From Acidobacteriota bacterium (lineage in GTDB: Bacteria > Acidobacteriota > Terriglobia > UBA7540), in the NCBI GenBank assembly GCA_021828225.1, contig JAKASH010000065.1, forward strand, positions 1 through 9,829: DNA of 9,829 nucleotides. Direction: 5' to 3'. The position numbers and the translations under genes are program-made. The notes beneath the pieces are model-generated. The model was not told the DNA's origin. It searched no databases and saw only the letters and a program-made list of their open reading frames with translations. Shown piece by piece: positions 1 through 6,230 of the stretch. Numbering within the stretch: position 1 is the stretch's first letter; each line of letters opens with the position of its first letter.

Positions 1-322
1 CTCCCGGCCCGGCTCATTCCAGATACCTTATCCAAGCATCGATACGGGAAAACCAGCCCGGCCGGCTTCGATTTTTTGGGTCAGTCCGGTCCTCTATTGC
101 TGGCACATCGTTCGATTACTTTCTACGGCCTTGCCGCCTGGCGTCATGGCACGCCTCCAGTTCAGGCCTGCCCTGACAAGGCTTCCGCACCACGCAGAGA
201 TGCCCGTGTAGTTCATGCAACTTGCCGGACGAGATATTATGAGGATCAAGCGCAAACAAGCAACTGGAAAAGACGGCGAACGACTCCGGGCACCATTACG
301 TTTAACCGTATTCCCCCGCTCG
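1..322. other. gene-free left edge
   Basis: This stretch lies downstream of the first minus-strand oxidoreductase. Open frames here on either strand have no recognisable domain, and those that run rightward merely overlap the oxidoreductase out of frame. A GC-rich CCGGCCGG palindrome followed by a run of T near positions 54-78 is the only local structure. It is too short and loosely spaced to be called a terminator with confidence. I see nothing else. Confidence 0.5.
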
Positions 323-1690
323 CTACCCTTTAATAGCTCTGGCTGCTTCGTCCCAAACGGCCAGGGTTTTGTTGAAATAAGAGTAGTTCGCCATGTGACA
401 CCCGATGGCCGTATTGTTGCCGAAGTGAGGACCTTCCACCGACGGCCGCCGCGTTCTAACCGACTGGAAGAAATTCCACAAGTGCTGCCGGTCTTCATCG
501 TATCCAGGCGGCGCGTGGAAGCTGGTTGCCTCAATGGGTTCGGCGGTCCCAGGCGCGGAAGTATGCTTGCCTTCCCATTCCTTCACATACTCGGCATACA
601 GCTTGGGAGGATAGCTTGCGGCGTAATAGCACGGCCCATGGTCCTTACCATCTTGCGGTGAAACACTGACTTGTTCACCCCGGATTTCAACCGTACCCCG
701 CGTCCCCATGAAGCGGACGACCTCGTCCGAATGATTGTCGAGTGTCACGCGAATCGTGCTGCGGAAGTTAGGATATTCGTAGACCGTCGTCATCTGGTCA
801 GGATACTGGCGTCCATCCTTCCACTGGAAAAGCCCGCCCATCGTATACGCGCGCGCGGGAGGAGCCTCCACACCCATCACGAAATGAATTCCCGTCAGCA
901 GGTGCACGTAAAGATCTCCAGGGACCCCTTCGCCGTAATCGCGAAAGGCTCGCCACCGGGCAAATCGGATGGGTGAGAAAGCGTGTTTGGGCGCCGGACC
1001 CAGCCACGTCTCCCAGTCCAGATTTTCGGGGGAAAGATCGGGCGGCGGCGGATACTCCCACGCCCCGCAAGGGCTGTTCCTGCCCATCGTGTCTTCAACC
1101 AGGTGAACCTCACCGATGGCCCCACCGTCGATCAGCTCTTTTGCCTTCGCGTAAATGATCGAGCTGCGGCGCTGGCTGCCGATCTGCACAATACGTTTGT
1201 TCTTGTTCGCTGCATCAATGATCGGATAACCTTCGCTGACATGATGTGTCATCGGCTTTTCACAGTAGATGTCCTTTCCAGCGTTGCAGGCATCCACGAT
1301 AATGCGCTCATGCCAATGATCGGGCACCGCTGCGACAATGCAGTCGATATCCTTATTATCAAGCAACTCCTGGTAGCGCCGCGTTGTAGGAACGGTCTTG
1401 CCGGTTTCCCTGCTGATGATTGCGTTCGCCAGCACATGCCGGCCGTCGTAAAGATCGCAGGCGGCCACACACTCTACTCCAGGAAGCCTAATGGAAGTTG
1501 CCAGCAACCCCGAGCCTTGCATGCCGATGCCGACCATCCCGAAGCGCAACGTGTCATTGGGCGGCACAGGCGTGGGCGAGGCCGCCATCGCTTCGGAATC
1601 AAGCAACACGGACTTGCCAACAAATGCGGCACCTGCCGCGGTGGATGTTCTGCGAATAAAGTCGCGTCGTGATATCTCCTGTTTCCCCAT
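323..1690 (-). CDS. Tat-exported Gfo/Idh/MocA family oxidoreductase (paralog 1)
   Basis: Predicted NAD(P)-dependent sugar or polyol oxidoreductase of the Gfo/Idh/MocA family, 455 aa, likely acting outside the cytoplasmic membrane. Seen in sequence: a twin-arginine signal (SRRDFIRR, residues 7-14) followed by an Ala/Gly-rich stretch; a Rossmann dinucleotide motif GIGMQG (54-59) with an acidic residue, Asp79, at the end of the second strand; DHWH (124-127); and the family's EKP motif (144-146), whose Lys is normally catalytic. The C-terminal half holds a substrate-domain segment GDLYVHLLTGIH. It is not a GH109 glycosidase by motif. The ATG at 1688-1690 is supported by a strong GGAGGT site 8 nt upstream (1699-1704). 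The gene lies 92 bp downstream of a paralog of identical length, probably in one transcript. By analogy with Tat-exported glucose-fructose oxidoreductase, the cofactor would be loaded before export. The substrate cannot be told. Confidence 0.9.
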   Translation of the reverse strand: MGKQEISRRDFIRRTSTAAGAAFVGKSVLLDSEAMAASPTPVPPNDTLRFGMVGIGMQGSGLLATSIRLPGVECVAACDLYDGRHVLANAIISRETGKTVPTTRRYQELLDNKDIDCIVAAVPDHWHERIIVDACNAGKDIYCEKPMTHHVSEGYPIIDAANKNKRIVQIGSQRRSSIIYAKAKELIDGGAIGEVHLVEDTMGRNSPCGAWEYPPPPDLSPENLDWETWLGPAPKHAFSPIRFARWRAFRDYGEGVPGDLYVHLLTGIHFVMGVEAPPARAYTMGGLFQWKDGRQYPDQMTTVYEYPNFRSTIRVTLDNHSDEVVRFMGTRGTVEIRGEQVSVSPQDGKDHGPCYYAASYPPKLYAEYVKEWEGKHTSAPGTAEPIEATSFHAPPGYDEDRQHLWNFFQSVRTRRPSVEGPHFGNNTAIGCHMANYSYFNKTLAVWDEAARAIKG

Positions 1691-1736
1691 GTTGTTACAC
1701 CTCCCTCCATTGCACGATTAAAACCATAAAGGCCTA

Positions 1737-1770
1737 CGGCTGGAAAAGCACCAACCGTGGCTGCCAGCCG
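1737..1770. other. intercistronic stem-loop between the oxidoreductase genes
   Basis: CGGCTGG (1737-1743) is perfectly complementary to CCAGCCG (1764-1770), giving a 7-bp GC-rich stem with a 20-nt loop. It lies in the 92-bp spacer between the two tandem minus-strand genes. There is no T-tract on the downstream (minus) side, so it is more likely an mRNA stabilising or processing hairpin, or chance, than an intrinsic terminator. Confidence 0.3.
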
Positions 1771-1782
1771 CAACTTACCGTT

Positions 1783-3150
1783 CTACGTCCGAATCTCTTT
1801 CGCCTGCTCGTCCCATACGGCCTCGGCTTTGTTGAAATAGGAATGATTCGCCATGTGGCAGGCAATCGCTGTCCAGTTGCCGAACACCGGCCCTTCGTCG
1901 CATGGCGTGCGGGTTCTGACGGCGTTGAGGAAATTCTCCATGTGGGCGAGGTCTTCATCATAGTCGTCGGGCGCACGGTAGGTCTGGACCTGTTCAACAA
2001 CTTTCAGTGAACTCAGAGGAGGCGCGGGGTGTTCCTGTTTCCACTTTGCCCAGTATTCCTCGCGCAGCTTCTGCGGCCACCCCTGCACCGAATACTCCTC
2101 CGGTCGCGGCCGTGTGTCTTGTGGAATGAAGGTGACAGACTCCTCGTTGTTAAACTCGAGCGTACCCTTGGTTCCGTAGACGCGGGTGCCTCCGCCTTGG
2201 GAGTTGTTGTTCAGGTTGCAGCGCACGGAAACTGTTAAGCCAGGAAAAGTGTAAAGAGTCCAGAGGAGGTCCGGTTCGTCCCGGCCATCCTTCCAGCGAT
2301 AAAGTCCTCCGCCTGACACCGCTTTCTGAGGCGGCCCTTCAAGCCCTAAGGTTGTATAAATGCCGGTCAGGATGTGGACAAACAAGTCACCTGGCAGACC
2401 TTCGCCGTAGTCGCTGTAACCCCGCCACCGGAAGAAGCGCTTAAGGTTGAATGGCACTTTGGGCGCATCGCCGAGGAAGGTTTGCCAGTCGATGGTCTGC
2501 GGGTTGGCATCGGGTGGAATCGGATAGACCCAGGCGCCGCTGGGACTGTTACGGTCGATCCAGCCTTCGACGGCCGTCACCTGGCCCAGAGCGCCGCTGT
2601 CATGAATCTCCTTGGCCTTGGCAAAAACAACGCTGCTCCGCCGCTGGCTGCCGACCTGGATCATACGGCTGTATTTTTGAGCCGCTTCGATGATGCTGAA
2701 ACCTTCCGGAACCTTATGCGTCATCGGCTTTTCGCAATAGACGTCCTTGCCCGCTGAACAGGCGTCTTCGACAATCTTTGCATGCCAGTGGTCCATCGTG
2801 GCCACGATGACAAAATCAATGTCCTTGCGGTCGAGGATTCTGCGGTAGTCCTTTGTGGTGTCGAGCTTCTTGCCGGCGTGTTCCTGGGCAGCGATCAGCC
2901 GGCCGTCGTAGAGGTCAGAGACAGCGATCATTTCAACTCCAGGAGCTCGAAGCGCGGTTGAAAGGTCCTCACAACCACGCACTCCCGTGCCGATCGAAGC
3001 AAATCGAAGTCTGTCCGAGGGTGGTACCGGGCGTGGCGAGGCCATGGCCCGCGCCGGTTTCAGGAACGTTACTTTCCCAGCGGAACCAATTGCGGCAGCA
3101 CCTGCTCCCACCCGCATGAAATCGCGACGCGTCATAGAATCTTTTGCCAT
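1783..3150 (-). CDS. Tat-exported Gfo/Idh/MocA family oxidoreductase (paralog 2)
   Basis: Second predicted NAD(P)-dependent sugar or polyol oxidoreductase, 455 aa, upstream of and parallel to paralog 1. Seen: a Tat signal with TRRDFMR (residues 7-13) and an Ala-rich hydrophobic stretch; a Rossmann motif GTGVRG (54-59); Asp79 in SDLYDGR; DHWH (120-123); EKP (140-142); and GDLFVHILTGIY in the substrate domain. The C-terminal signature (FGNWTAIACHMANHSYFNK, then AVWDE) is shared with paralog 1, so the pair look like an old tandem duplication that has diverged considerably. The ATG is preceded by AGGAGG (complement of 3162-3167). A 10-bp perfect palindrome, TAAGCGCTTA (3150-3159), overlaps the start codon and could be an operator or chance. 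The gap to the upstream GNAT gene is 235 bp, so this gene probably has its own promoter, but I could not pick one out. Confidence 0.9.
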   Translation of the reverse strand: MAKDSMTRRDFMRVGAGAAAIGSAGKVTFLKPARAMASPRPVPPSDRLRFASIGTGVRGCEDLSTALRAPGVEMIAVSDLYDGRLIAAQEHAGKKLDTTKDYRRILDRKDIDFVIVATMDHWHAKIVEDACSAGKDVYCEKPMTHKVPEGFSIIEAAQKYSRMIQVGSQRRSSVVFAKAKEIHDSGALGQVTAVEGWIDRNSPSGAWVYPIPPDANPQTIDWQTFLGDAPKVPFNLKRFFRWRGYSDYGEGLPGDLFVHILTGIYTTLGLEGPPQKAVSGGGLYRWKDGRDEPDLLWTLYTFPGLTVSVRCNLNNNSQGGGTRVYGTKGTLEFNNEESVTFIPQDTRPRPEEYSVQGWPQKLREEYWAKWKQEHPAPPLSSLKVVEQVQTYRAPDDYDEDLAHMENFLNAVRTRTPCDEGPVFGNWTAIACHMANHSYFNKAEAVWDEQAKEIRT

Positions 3151-3385
3151 AAGCGCTTAAGCCTCCTCTCGAAGATCAAGACAATAAATGGATACATTTC
3201 GAGTAACGGCCAAGTTTGACAGAAACAAACGCTGAGGGAAAGGCTTTTATTGACGAAAATTTAGGTCGGACTGGCGGTTCCGGATCGGTTTGCCTCGAGT
3301 TTACGTGCAAGCCTTCGGGCCAGGCTGATTATCCCATTCCACTGCGCATACTCTTATGCCGTTGTGGGTGCGCAGCCCGGCAGCT

Positions 3386-3871
3386 TCATAATTTGCTCAA
3401 GGACGCCAGCTTCCTGAGCGGCTCACCCGAAATCCGCATGGTGGACCACTCATCCATGACGCGGGCGCCGAGCGACTTGTAAAACTCAATGGCCGGGGTG
3501 TTCCAATTTAGCACTTGCCATTCAAAGCGCCCACAGTTTTCTTCGACGGCCGTCTTCGCAAGGTGCGTAATCAGCGCCTTTCCGATTCCTTTACCGCGAA
3601 ACGGCGGTCGCACGAACAGATCCTCCAGATAAAGCCCTGCGCGGCCAAGCCACGTCGAGTAGTTATAAAAGAAGAGCGCGAAGCCTGCCGCATCGCATCT
3701 CCATTCGGCAATGACAACCCGAAACTTGGGATTGGCAGAAAAGCCGTCGCGCCGGATGTCCTCTTCGGTGGCCACCGCCTGCTCCGGCGCTTTCTCGTAT
3801 TCAGCCAGTTCGCGAATGAGCTGGAGAATCAGCGGAATGTCTCTGGCCTCTGCCGGGCGAATGCAAAGCAA
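3386..3871 (-). CDS. GNAT family N-acetyltransferase, SSAT-like
   Basis: Predicted cytoplasmic acetyl-CoA-dependent N-acetyltransferase, 161 aa, the usual length for the diamine (spermidine/spermine) acetyltransferase-like branch. Seen: an N-terminal IRPAEARDIP strand-helix start; EYEKAP (24-29); FFYNYSTWLGRAGLYLEDLFV (67-87), which closely follows the SSAT pattern; the acetyl-CoA pyrophosphate-binding loop RGKGIG (92-97); and WNTPAIEFY (123-131), whose Tyr131 aligns with the general-acid Tyr of SSAT enzymes. The start is TTG at 3869-3871, not ATG; a GAGGAG site 7 nt upstream supports it. No nearby polyamine gene gives a substrate, so other small amines or amino acids remain possible. It is oriented with the oxidoreductase pair but separated from it by 235 bp. 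Confidence 0.88.
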   Translation of the reverse strand: MLCIRPAEARDIPLILQLIRELAEYEKAPEQAVATEEDIRRDGFSANPKFRVVIAEWRCDAAGFALFFYNYSTWLGRAGLYLEDLFVRPPFRGKGIGKALITHLAKTAVEENCGRFEWQVLNWNTPAIEFYKSLGARVMDEWSTMRISGEPLRKLASLSKL

Positions 3872-3878
3872 TGATAAT

Positions 3879-3884
3879 CTCCTC
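3879..3884 (-). promoter_or_regulatory. Shine-Dalgarno site that fixes the TTG start of the GNAT gene
   Basis: The minus strand reads GAGGAG, then ATTATCA, then TTG. The 7-nt spacing is ideal for the TTG at 3871. No in-frame ATG lies at a suitable distance. Confidence 0.6.
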
Positions 3885-3918
3885 GGTGCATATTACATGA
3901 ATCGCTCCAGTTTTATGA

Positions 3919-4158
3919 AAAACCCTTTGGGAGCAGCATTCAGCGGTTCCGGACTCTTCCTGGGCCAAAGAAGTACTCTCTGCCGGCTACGCACTGATCA
4001 CCGGGCGGGCTTGGGCTCTTGTGGTTCCGCTCTTCATGCTGGCGGGATTCCTCTTCTTCAATGTACCCGCACTCGATCGCGACCTTCGTGCACACTACGG
4101 CGCGGAGCTCGAGGCCTACGCGCACCGCACCCGCGGTTTTGTGCCTTATCGCTATTGA
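3919..4158 (+). pseudogene. C-terminal remnant of an isoprenylcysteine carboxylmethyltransferase-like membrane protein
   Basis: This reading frame is open from just after a TGA at 3916 to a TGA at 4156-4158 and encodes 79 residues with no early ATG, GTG or TTG. Its last 60 or so residues contain one hydrophobic segment (ALVVPLFMLAGFLFFNVPAL). That is followed by DRDLRAHYGAELEAY and RGFVPYRY, the typical C-terminal signature of the isoprenylcysteine carboxylmethyltransferase / phospholipid methyltransferase-like family, in which a YG-E-(Y/L)-x-AY motif precedes a terminal RF-P segment. Family members are usually 150-220 aa with several membrane segments. Here the N-terminal part is missing, because the GNAT gene on the opposite strand begins immediately to the left. 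I infer a decayed or recombination-truncated gene. Translation from an internal codon cannot be excluded but would give a non-functional fragment. Confidence 0.6.
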
Positions 4159-4256
4159 TTGGAAGCCTGCTGCACCGCGATCCTGTTGCCACCCCGCCAT
4201 GCGCATCATGATCAGCGGTGCATTGGCTGGCAATGCAGAATGCCCGGGGGAATCGA

Positions 4257-4862
4257 TTAATCCGCCAGGGCTTCATGCACCGCGCCCACCAGTTCCTCAG
4301 ATGGAACGAGCGTCTTATCGCCCTCATCTTTCCACTTGGATGGGCAAACTTCCGAAGGTTTCCGCGCCATATGAAGGTTAGCTTTGAATTTTCTCATCAA
4401 TTCGTCGATGTTACGTCCCAGATTATAGAAGTTGACCTCAGAATTCATCAGGACACCTTCCGGGCTGATGATGAAGGTCCCGCGCAGGGCCAAGCCAGTG
4501 TTCTCATCGTAAACGCCGAACAACCTTGAAACCTTGCCTGTAGGGTCGGCGGCCATCGGGTAGCGGACCTGTGCCAGTTCCTTCTCGCTCTTATGCCACG
4601 CCAGGTGGACAAACTGGGTGTCCGTGCTAACCGTAACAATGTCGCACCCCATCTTCACGAACCGTTCATGCTGCTCTGCCAGAGCAGCAAATTCCGTCGC
4701 TCAAACAAATGTGAAATCAGCGGGATAAAAGAACAGGATGGTCCAGCGCCTCCGGTCGATCTGGTCGGGAAGGCGAAAATTGCCGAACTTACCGGTGGAT
4801 GAGTCAAAGGTTGTGAGTTCAAATTCCGGAACTTTCTGGCCCAGCTTAACTACTTCTGACAT
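4257..4862 (-). CDS. selenocysteine-containing AhpC/Prx1-type peroxiredoxin (in-frame TGA at codon 54)
   Basis: Predicted thiol/selenol peroxidase reducing H2O2, alkyl hydroperoxides or peroxynitrite in the cytoplasm. Read through one TGA, the frame from ATG (4860-4862) to TAA (4257-4259) gives 201 residues, close to typical AhpC length (about 187). Upstream of the TGA: KLGQKVPEFELTTF and ILFFYPADFTFV (42-53). TGA is codon 54 (4701-4703), exactly the peroxidatic Cys position, and the next residues are ATE, where CPTE is usual. Downstream: VSTDTQFVHLAWH, YPMAADPTGKVSRLFGVY, LRGTFIISPEGV, and a C-terminal VCPSKWK with the AhpC resolving Cys. A perfect SECIS-like hairpin follows the TGA. Strong AhpC features lie on both sides of the TGA in one frame, which argues against a random pseudogene. 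A GGGAG site (complement of 4873-4877) precedes the ATG by 10 nt. A standard gene caller would truncate this gene to 133 residues starting at 4658. No sel gene lies in the window to confirm decoding. Confidence 0.85.
4669..4689 (-). promoter_or_regulatory. bacterial SECIS-like hairpin in the peroxiredoxin mRNA
   Basis: On the coding (minus) strand, TGCTGCTCT pairs perfectly with AGAGCAGCA around a GGC loop (4678-4680), a 9-bp uninterrupted stem. The stem starts 11 nt after the TGA and the loop starts 20 nt after it, with G at the first two loop positions. These match the published bacterial SECIS rules as I know them: an apical loop 16-37 nt from the UGA, a G at one of its first two positions, and a short upper stem. 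The hairpin lies wholly inside coding sequence, as bacterial SECIS elements do, and would recruit SelB. If the U-A pair closing the loop opens, the loop becomes UGGCA. Confidence 0.8.
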
Positions 4863-5165
4863 TTAGCTTGATCTCCCTTGAACATGAGTTTTGAAATCTA
4901 TTCGATGCGGAACACGATCTTTCGTTTCTGACTCTGAGCTTTGTTGTCCCTGAAAATGGATCCGAGTCCGCGTGCACGGAGCCACGCGTCTCACTCCGGG
5001 CAAACCTCCATCGTAATTCAGGAACTGAAAAAAACTCAATAGATGCCCCGTGGAGTAGAGATAGCTATCGCCTGTTTCTCCCTGGAATCGCCTCTCACCT
5101 GTCCGGTGCATTCCTGCTCGCACCCGGTCAATTGCAAGTCATGCATCTGTTCAAAATCACAACTG
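4863..5165. other. divergent intergenic region between the peroxiredoxin and TIM-barrel genes
   Basis: About 300 bp with no credible coding content; a minus-strand open frame here has no recognisable domain and runs into the peroxiredoxin start. It should hold the peroxiredoxin promoter, but I see no convincing -35/-10 pair or OxyR, PerR or Fur box. One stem, CGCGTG (4969-4974) with CACGCG (4983-4988) around an 8-nt loop, could lie in the peroxiredoxin leader. Confidence 0.4.
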
Positions 5166-5194
5166 TTGACATAGTGTCCTATCTGAGATTTAAT
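5166..5194 (+). promoter_or_regulatory. sigma70-type promoter for the TIM-barrel gene
   Basis: TTGACA at 5166-5171 (perfect -35) is followed after exactly 17 bp by TTTAAT at 5189-5194 (one mismatch from TATAAT). Transcription would start near 5201, about 22 nt before the ATG at 5223. This placement rules out the ATG at 5193, which lies inside the -10 box. Confidence 0.65.
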
Positions 5195-5208
5195 GGCGGC
5201 CACAGATC

Positions 5209-5214
5209 AGGAGG
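5209..5214 (+). promoter_or_regulatory. Shine-Dalgarno site that decides the TIM-barrel gene start
   Basis: AGGAGG is separated by 8 nt from the ATG at 5223-5225. The in-frame ATG at 5193 is upstream of this site and has no comparable site of its own. Confidence 0.75.
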
Positions 5215-5222
5215 TGGGGAAC

Positions 5223-6098
5223 ATGCTCACACGGCGGGGTTTTCTTGGCGTACTGGGAGGGATTGCGGCAGGGGCGACGATCGGAAGCCGCGACGCGTGG
5301 TCTGCGGGACCGCTCGCCTGGCCCGGACCTATCGGGCTCGAACTCTATACGGTCCGCGACCTCTTTGCCAAGGATCCCTTGGGGACTCTGAAGAAAGTTG
5401 CCGCCATCGGTTACAAGCTTGTGGAAATCGCTCCCGGAAGCAAGCCTGCCGCATTGAACAGAGACCTGCGCGCCGCCGGGCTTACCGCCCCAAGCGGCTA
5501 CTTCCAGGAGCCCAAAACGCTTGAGGAATGGAAGAAGTCCGTGGACCAGGCTCACGGCTACGGCTTGCAGTACATCGTGATCGGGGAGAACCCCAAGCTG
5601 GACGCCGCAGAATGGAGGCGCCGGGCGGAGTTCTTCAACCGGTGCGGAGAGGTCTCACTCCAGGCGGCGATCCAGTTCTGCTACCACGCCCACTTCCATG
5701 AGTTCGCTCGCGTGGATGGCACCACCGGCTACGACATCCTTCTCAAGAATTGCAGCCCGAAACTCTTGAAAATGGAGATGGATATTTTCTGGGCCGTTTA
5801 TGCCGGAGCCGACCCGCTCCACTACTGGCGGCTTTATCCCGGCCGCTTCCCGCTGCTCCATATCAAGGACATGCGCAAAGGCGTCACGATTCATCACCAG
5901 CAGATGCCCCAGCCCGGCGGGCCGAACCCCTTTGCTCCTGTCGGCCAGGGAACCATCGACTGGCGCCGCATCTTTGCCCACGTGCATGAGGCTGGAGCCA
6001 AGCATATCTTTGTCGAGCAGGATAACTGCGCCCCCTTGCCCGAGTTCGAAGCCATTAAGATCAGCTACGACTACCTCCGGGACCTTCGCCTGAGCTGA
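5223..6098 (+). CDS. Tat-exported sugar phosphate isomerase/epimerase family protein (xylose-isomerase-like TIM barrel)
   Basis: Predicted metal-dependent sugar isomerase/epimerase-type TIM-barrel protein, 291 aa, likely exported. Start chosen at 5223 because AGGAGG lies 8 nt before it and a promoter -10 box covers the upstream in-frame ATG; this also puts the signal TRRGFLGVLGG (residues 3-13) at the N-terminus, as Tat signals require. Family motifs in order: GLELYTVRD (38-46) on the first strand, Glu68 in LVEIAPG, YHAHFHEF (154-161, the variant of the usual YHNHxxEF), MEMD (184-187), HIKD (213-216), VGQGTIDW (240-247), FVEQD (263-267). Glu, Asp and His residues within the later motifs are the expected divalent-metal ligands. 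Exact substrate unknown. Proteins of this kind often accompany Gfo/Idh/MocA oxidoreductases in sugar or inositol breakdown, and two lie nearby, though on the other strand and not in an operon with it. Confidence 0.9.
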   Translation: MLTRRGFLGVLGGIAAGATIGSRDAWSAGPLAWPGPIGLELYTVRDLFAKDPLGTLKKVAAIGYKLVEIAPGSKPAALNRDLRAAGLTAPSGYFQEPKTLEEWKKSVDQAHGYGLQYIVIGENPKLDAAEWRRRAEFFNRCGEVSLQAAIQFCYHAHFHEFARVDGTTGYDILLKNCSPKLLKMEMDIFWAVYAGADPLHYWRLYPGRFPLLHIKDMRKGVTIHHQQMPQPGGPNPFAPVGQGTIDWRRIFAHVHEAGAKHIFVEQDNCAPLPEFEAIKISYDYLRDLRLS

Positions 6099-6134
6099 AG
6101 CGGCGTTAAGCCTTTCAGGTTCAACGGATAATGG

Positions 6135-6152
6135 AAGGCCAGGCGCGGCCTT
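6135..6152. other. hairpin between convergent genes, possible weak terminator
   Basis: AAGGCC (6135-6140) pairs with GGCCTT (6147-6152) around a 6-nt loop, between the convergent ends of the TIM-barrel and RlpA-like genes. No T-tract follows on either strand, so a role in termination is uncertain. Confidence 0.25.
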
Positions 6153-6230
6153 GATAACAGGTCAAATGCATCCGAGGCCTGCGCCTAGTCGATTCGGAAA
6201 TTTGGAAGATCCCGAGGACAGAGAGAGGAA

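Noticed and set aside
94..534. Minus-strand open frame overlapping the 3' end of oxidoreductase paralog 1
   Set aside because: It overlaps the oxidoreductase out of frame, has an Arg/Ser/Thr-rich composition and no domain.
323..1690. GH109 alpha-N-acetylgalactosaminidase identity for the oxidoreductases
   Set aside because: Tat signal and Rossmann fold fit, but the GH109-type substrate-domain motif is absent; the segment reads GDLYVHLLTGIH and GDLFVHILTGIY instead.
4257..4658. A 133-residue peroxiredoxin fragment starting at the ATG at 4658, with the upstream part treated as a nonsense-mutated pseudogene
   Set aside because: The 53 codons before the TGA are in the same frame and carry the peroxiredoxin N-terminal motifs with a ribosome site. 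The TGA replaces the catalytic Cys exactly and is followed by a SECIS-like hairpin.
4863..5123. Minus-strand 86-residue open frame in the divergent intergenic region
   Set aside because: It has no domain or ribosome site and would occupy the expected promoter region of the peroxiredoxin gene.
5193..5222. The upstream ATG at 5193 as the start of the TIM-barrel gene
   Set aside because: It lies in the -10 box of the likely promoter and lacks a ribosome site; the ATG at 5223 has an ideal one.
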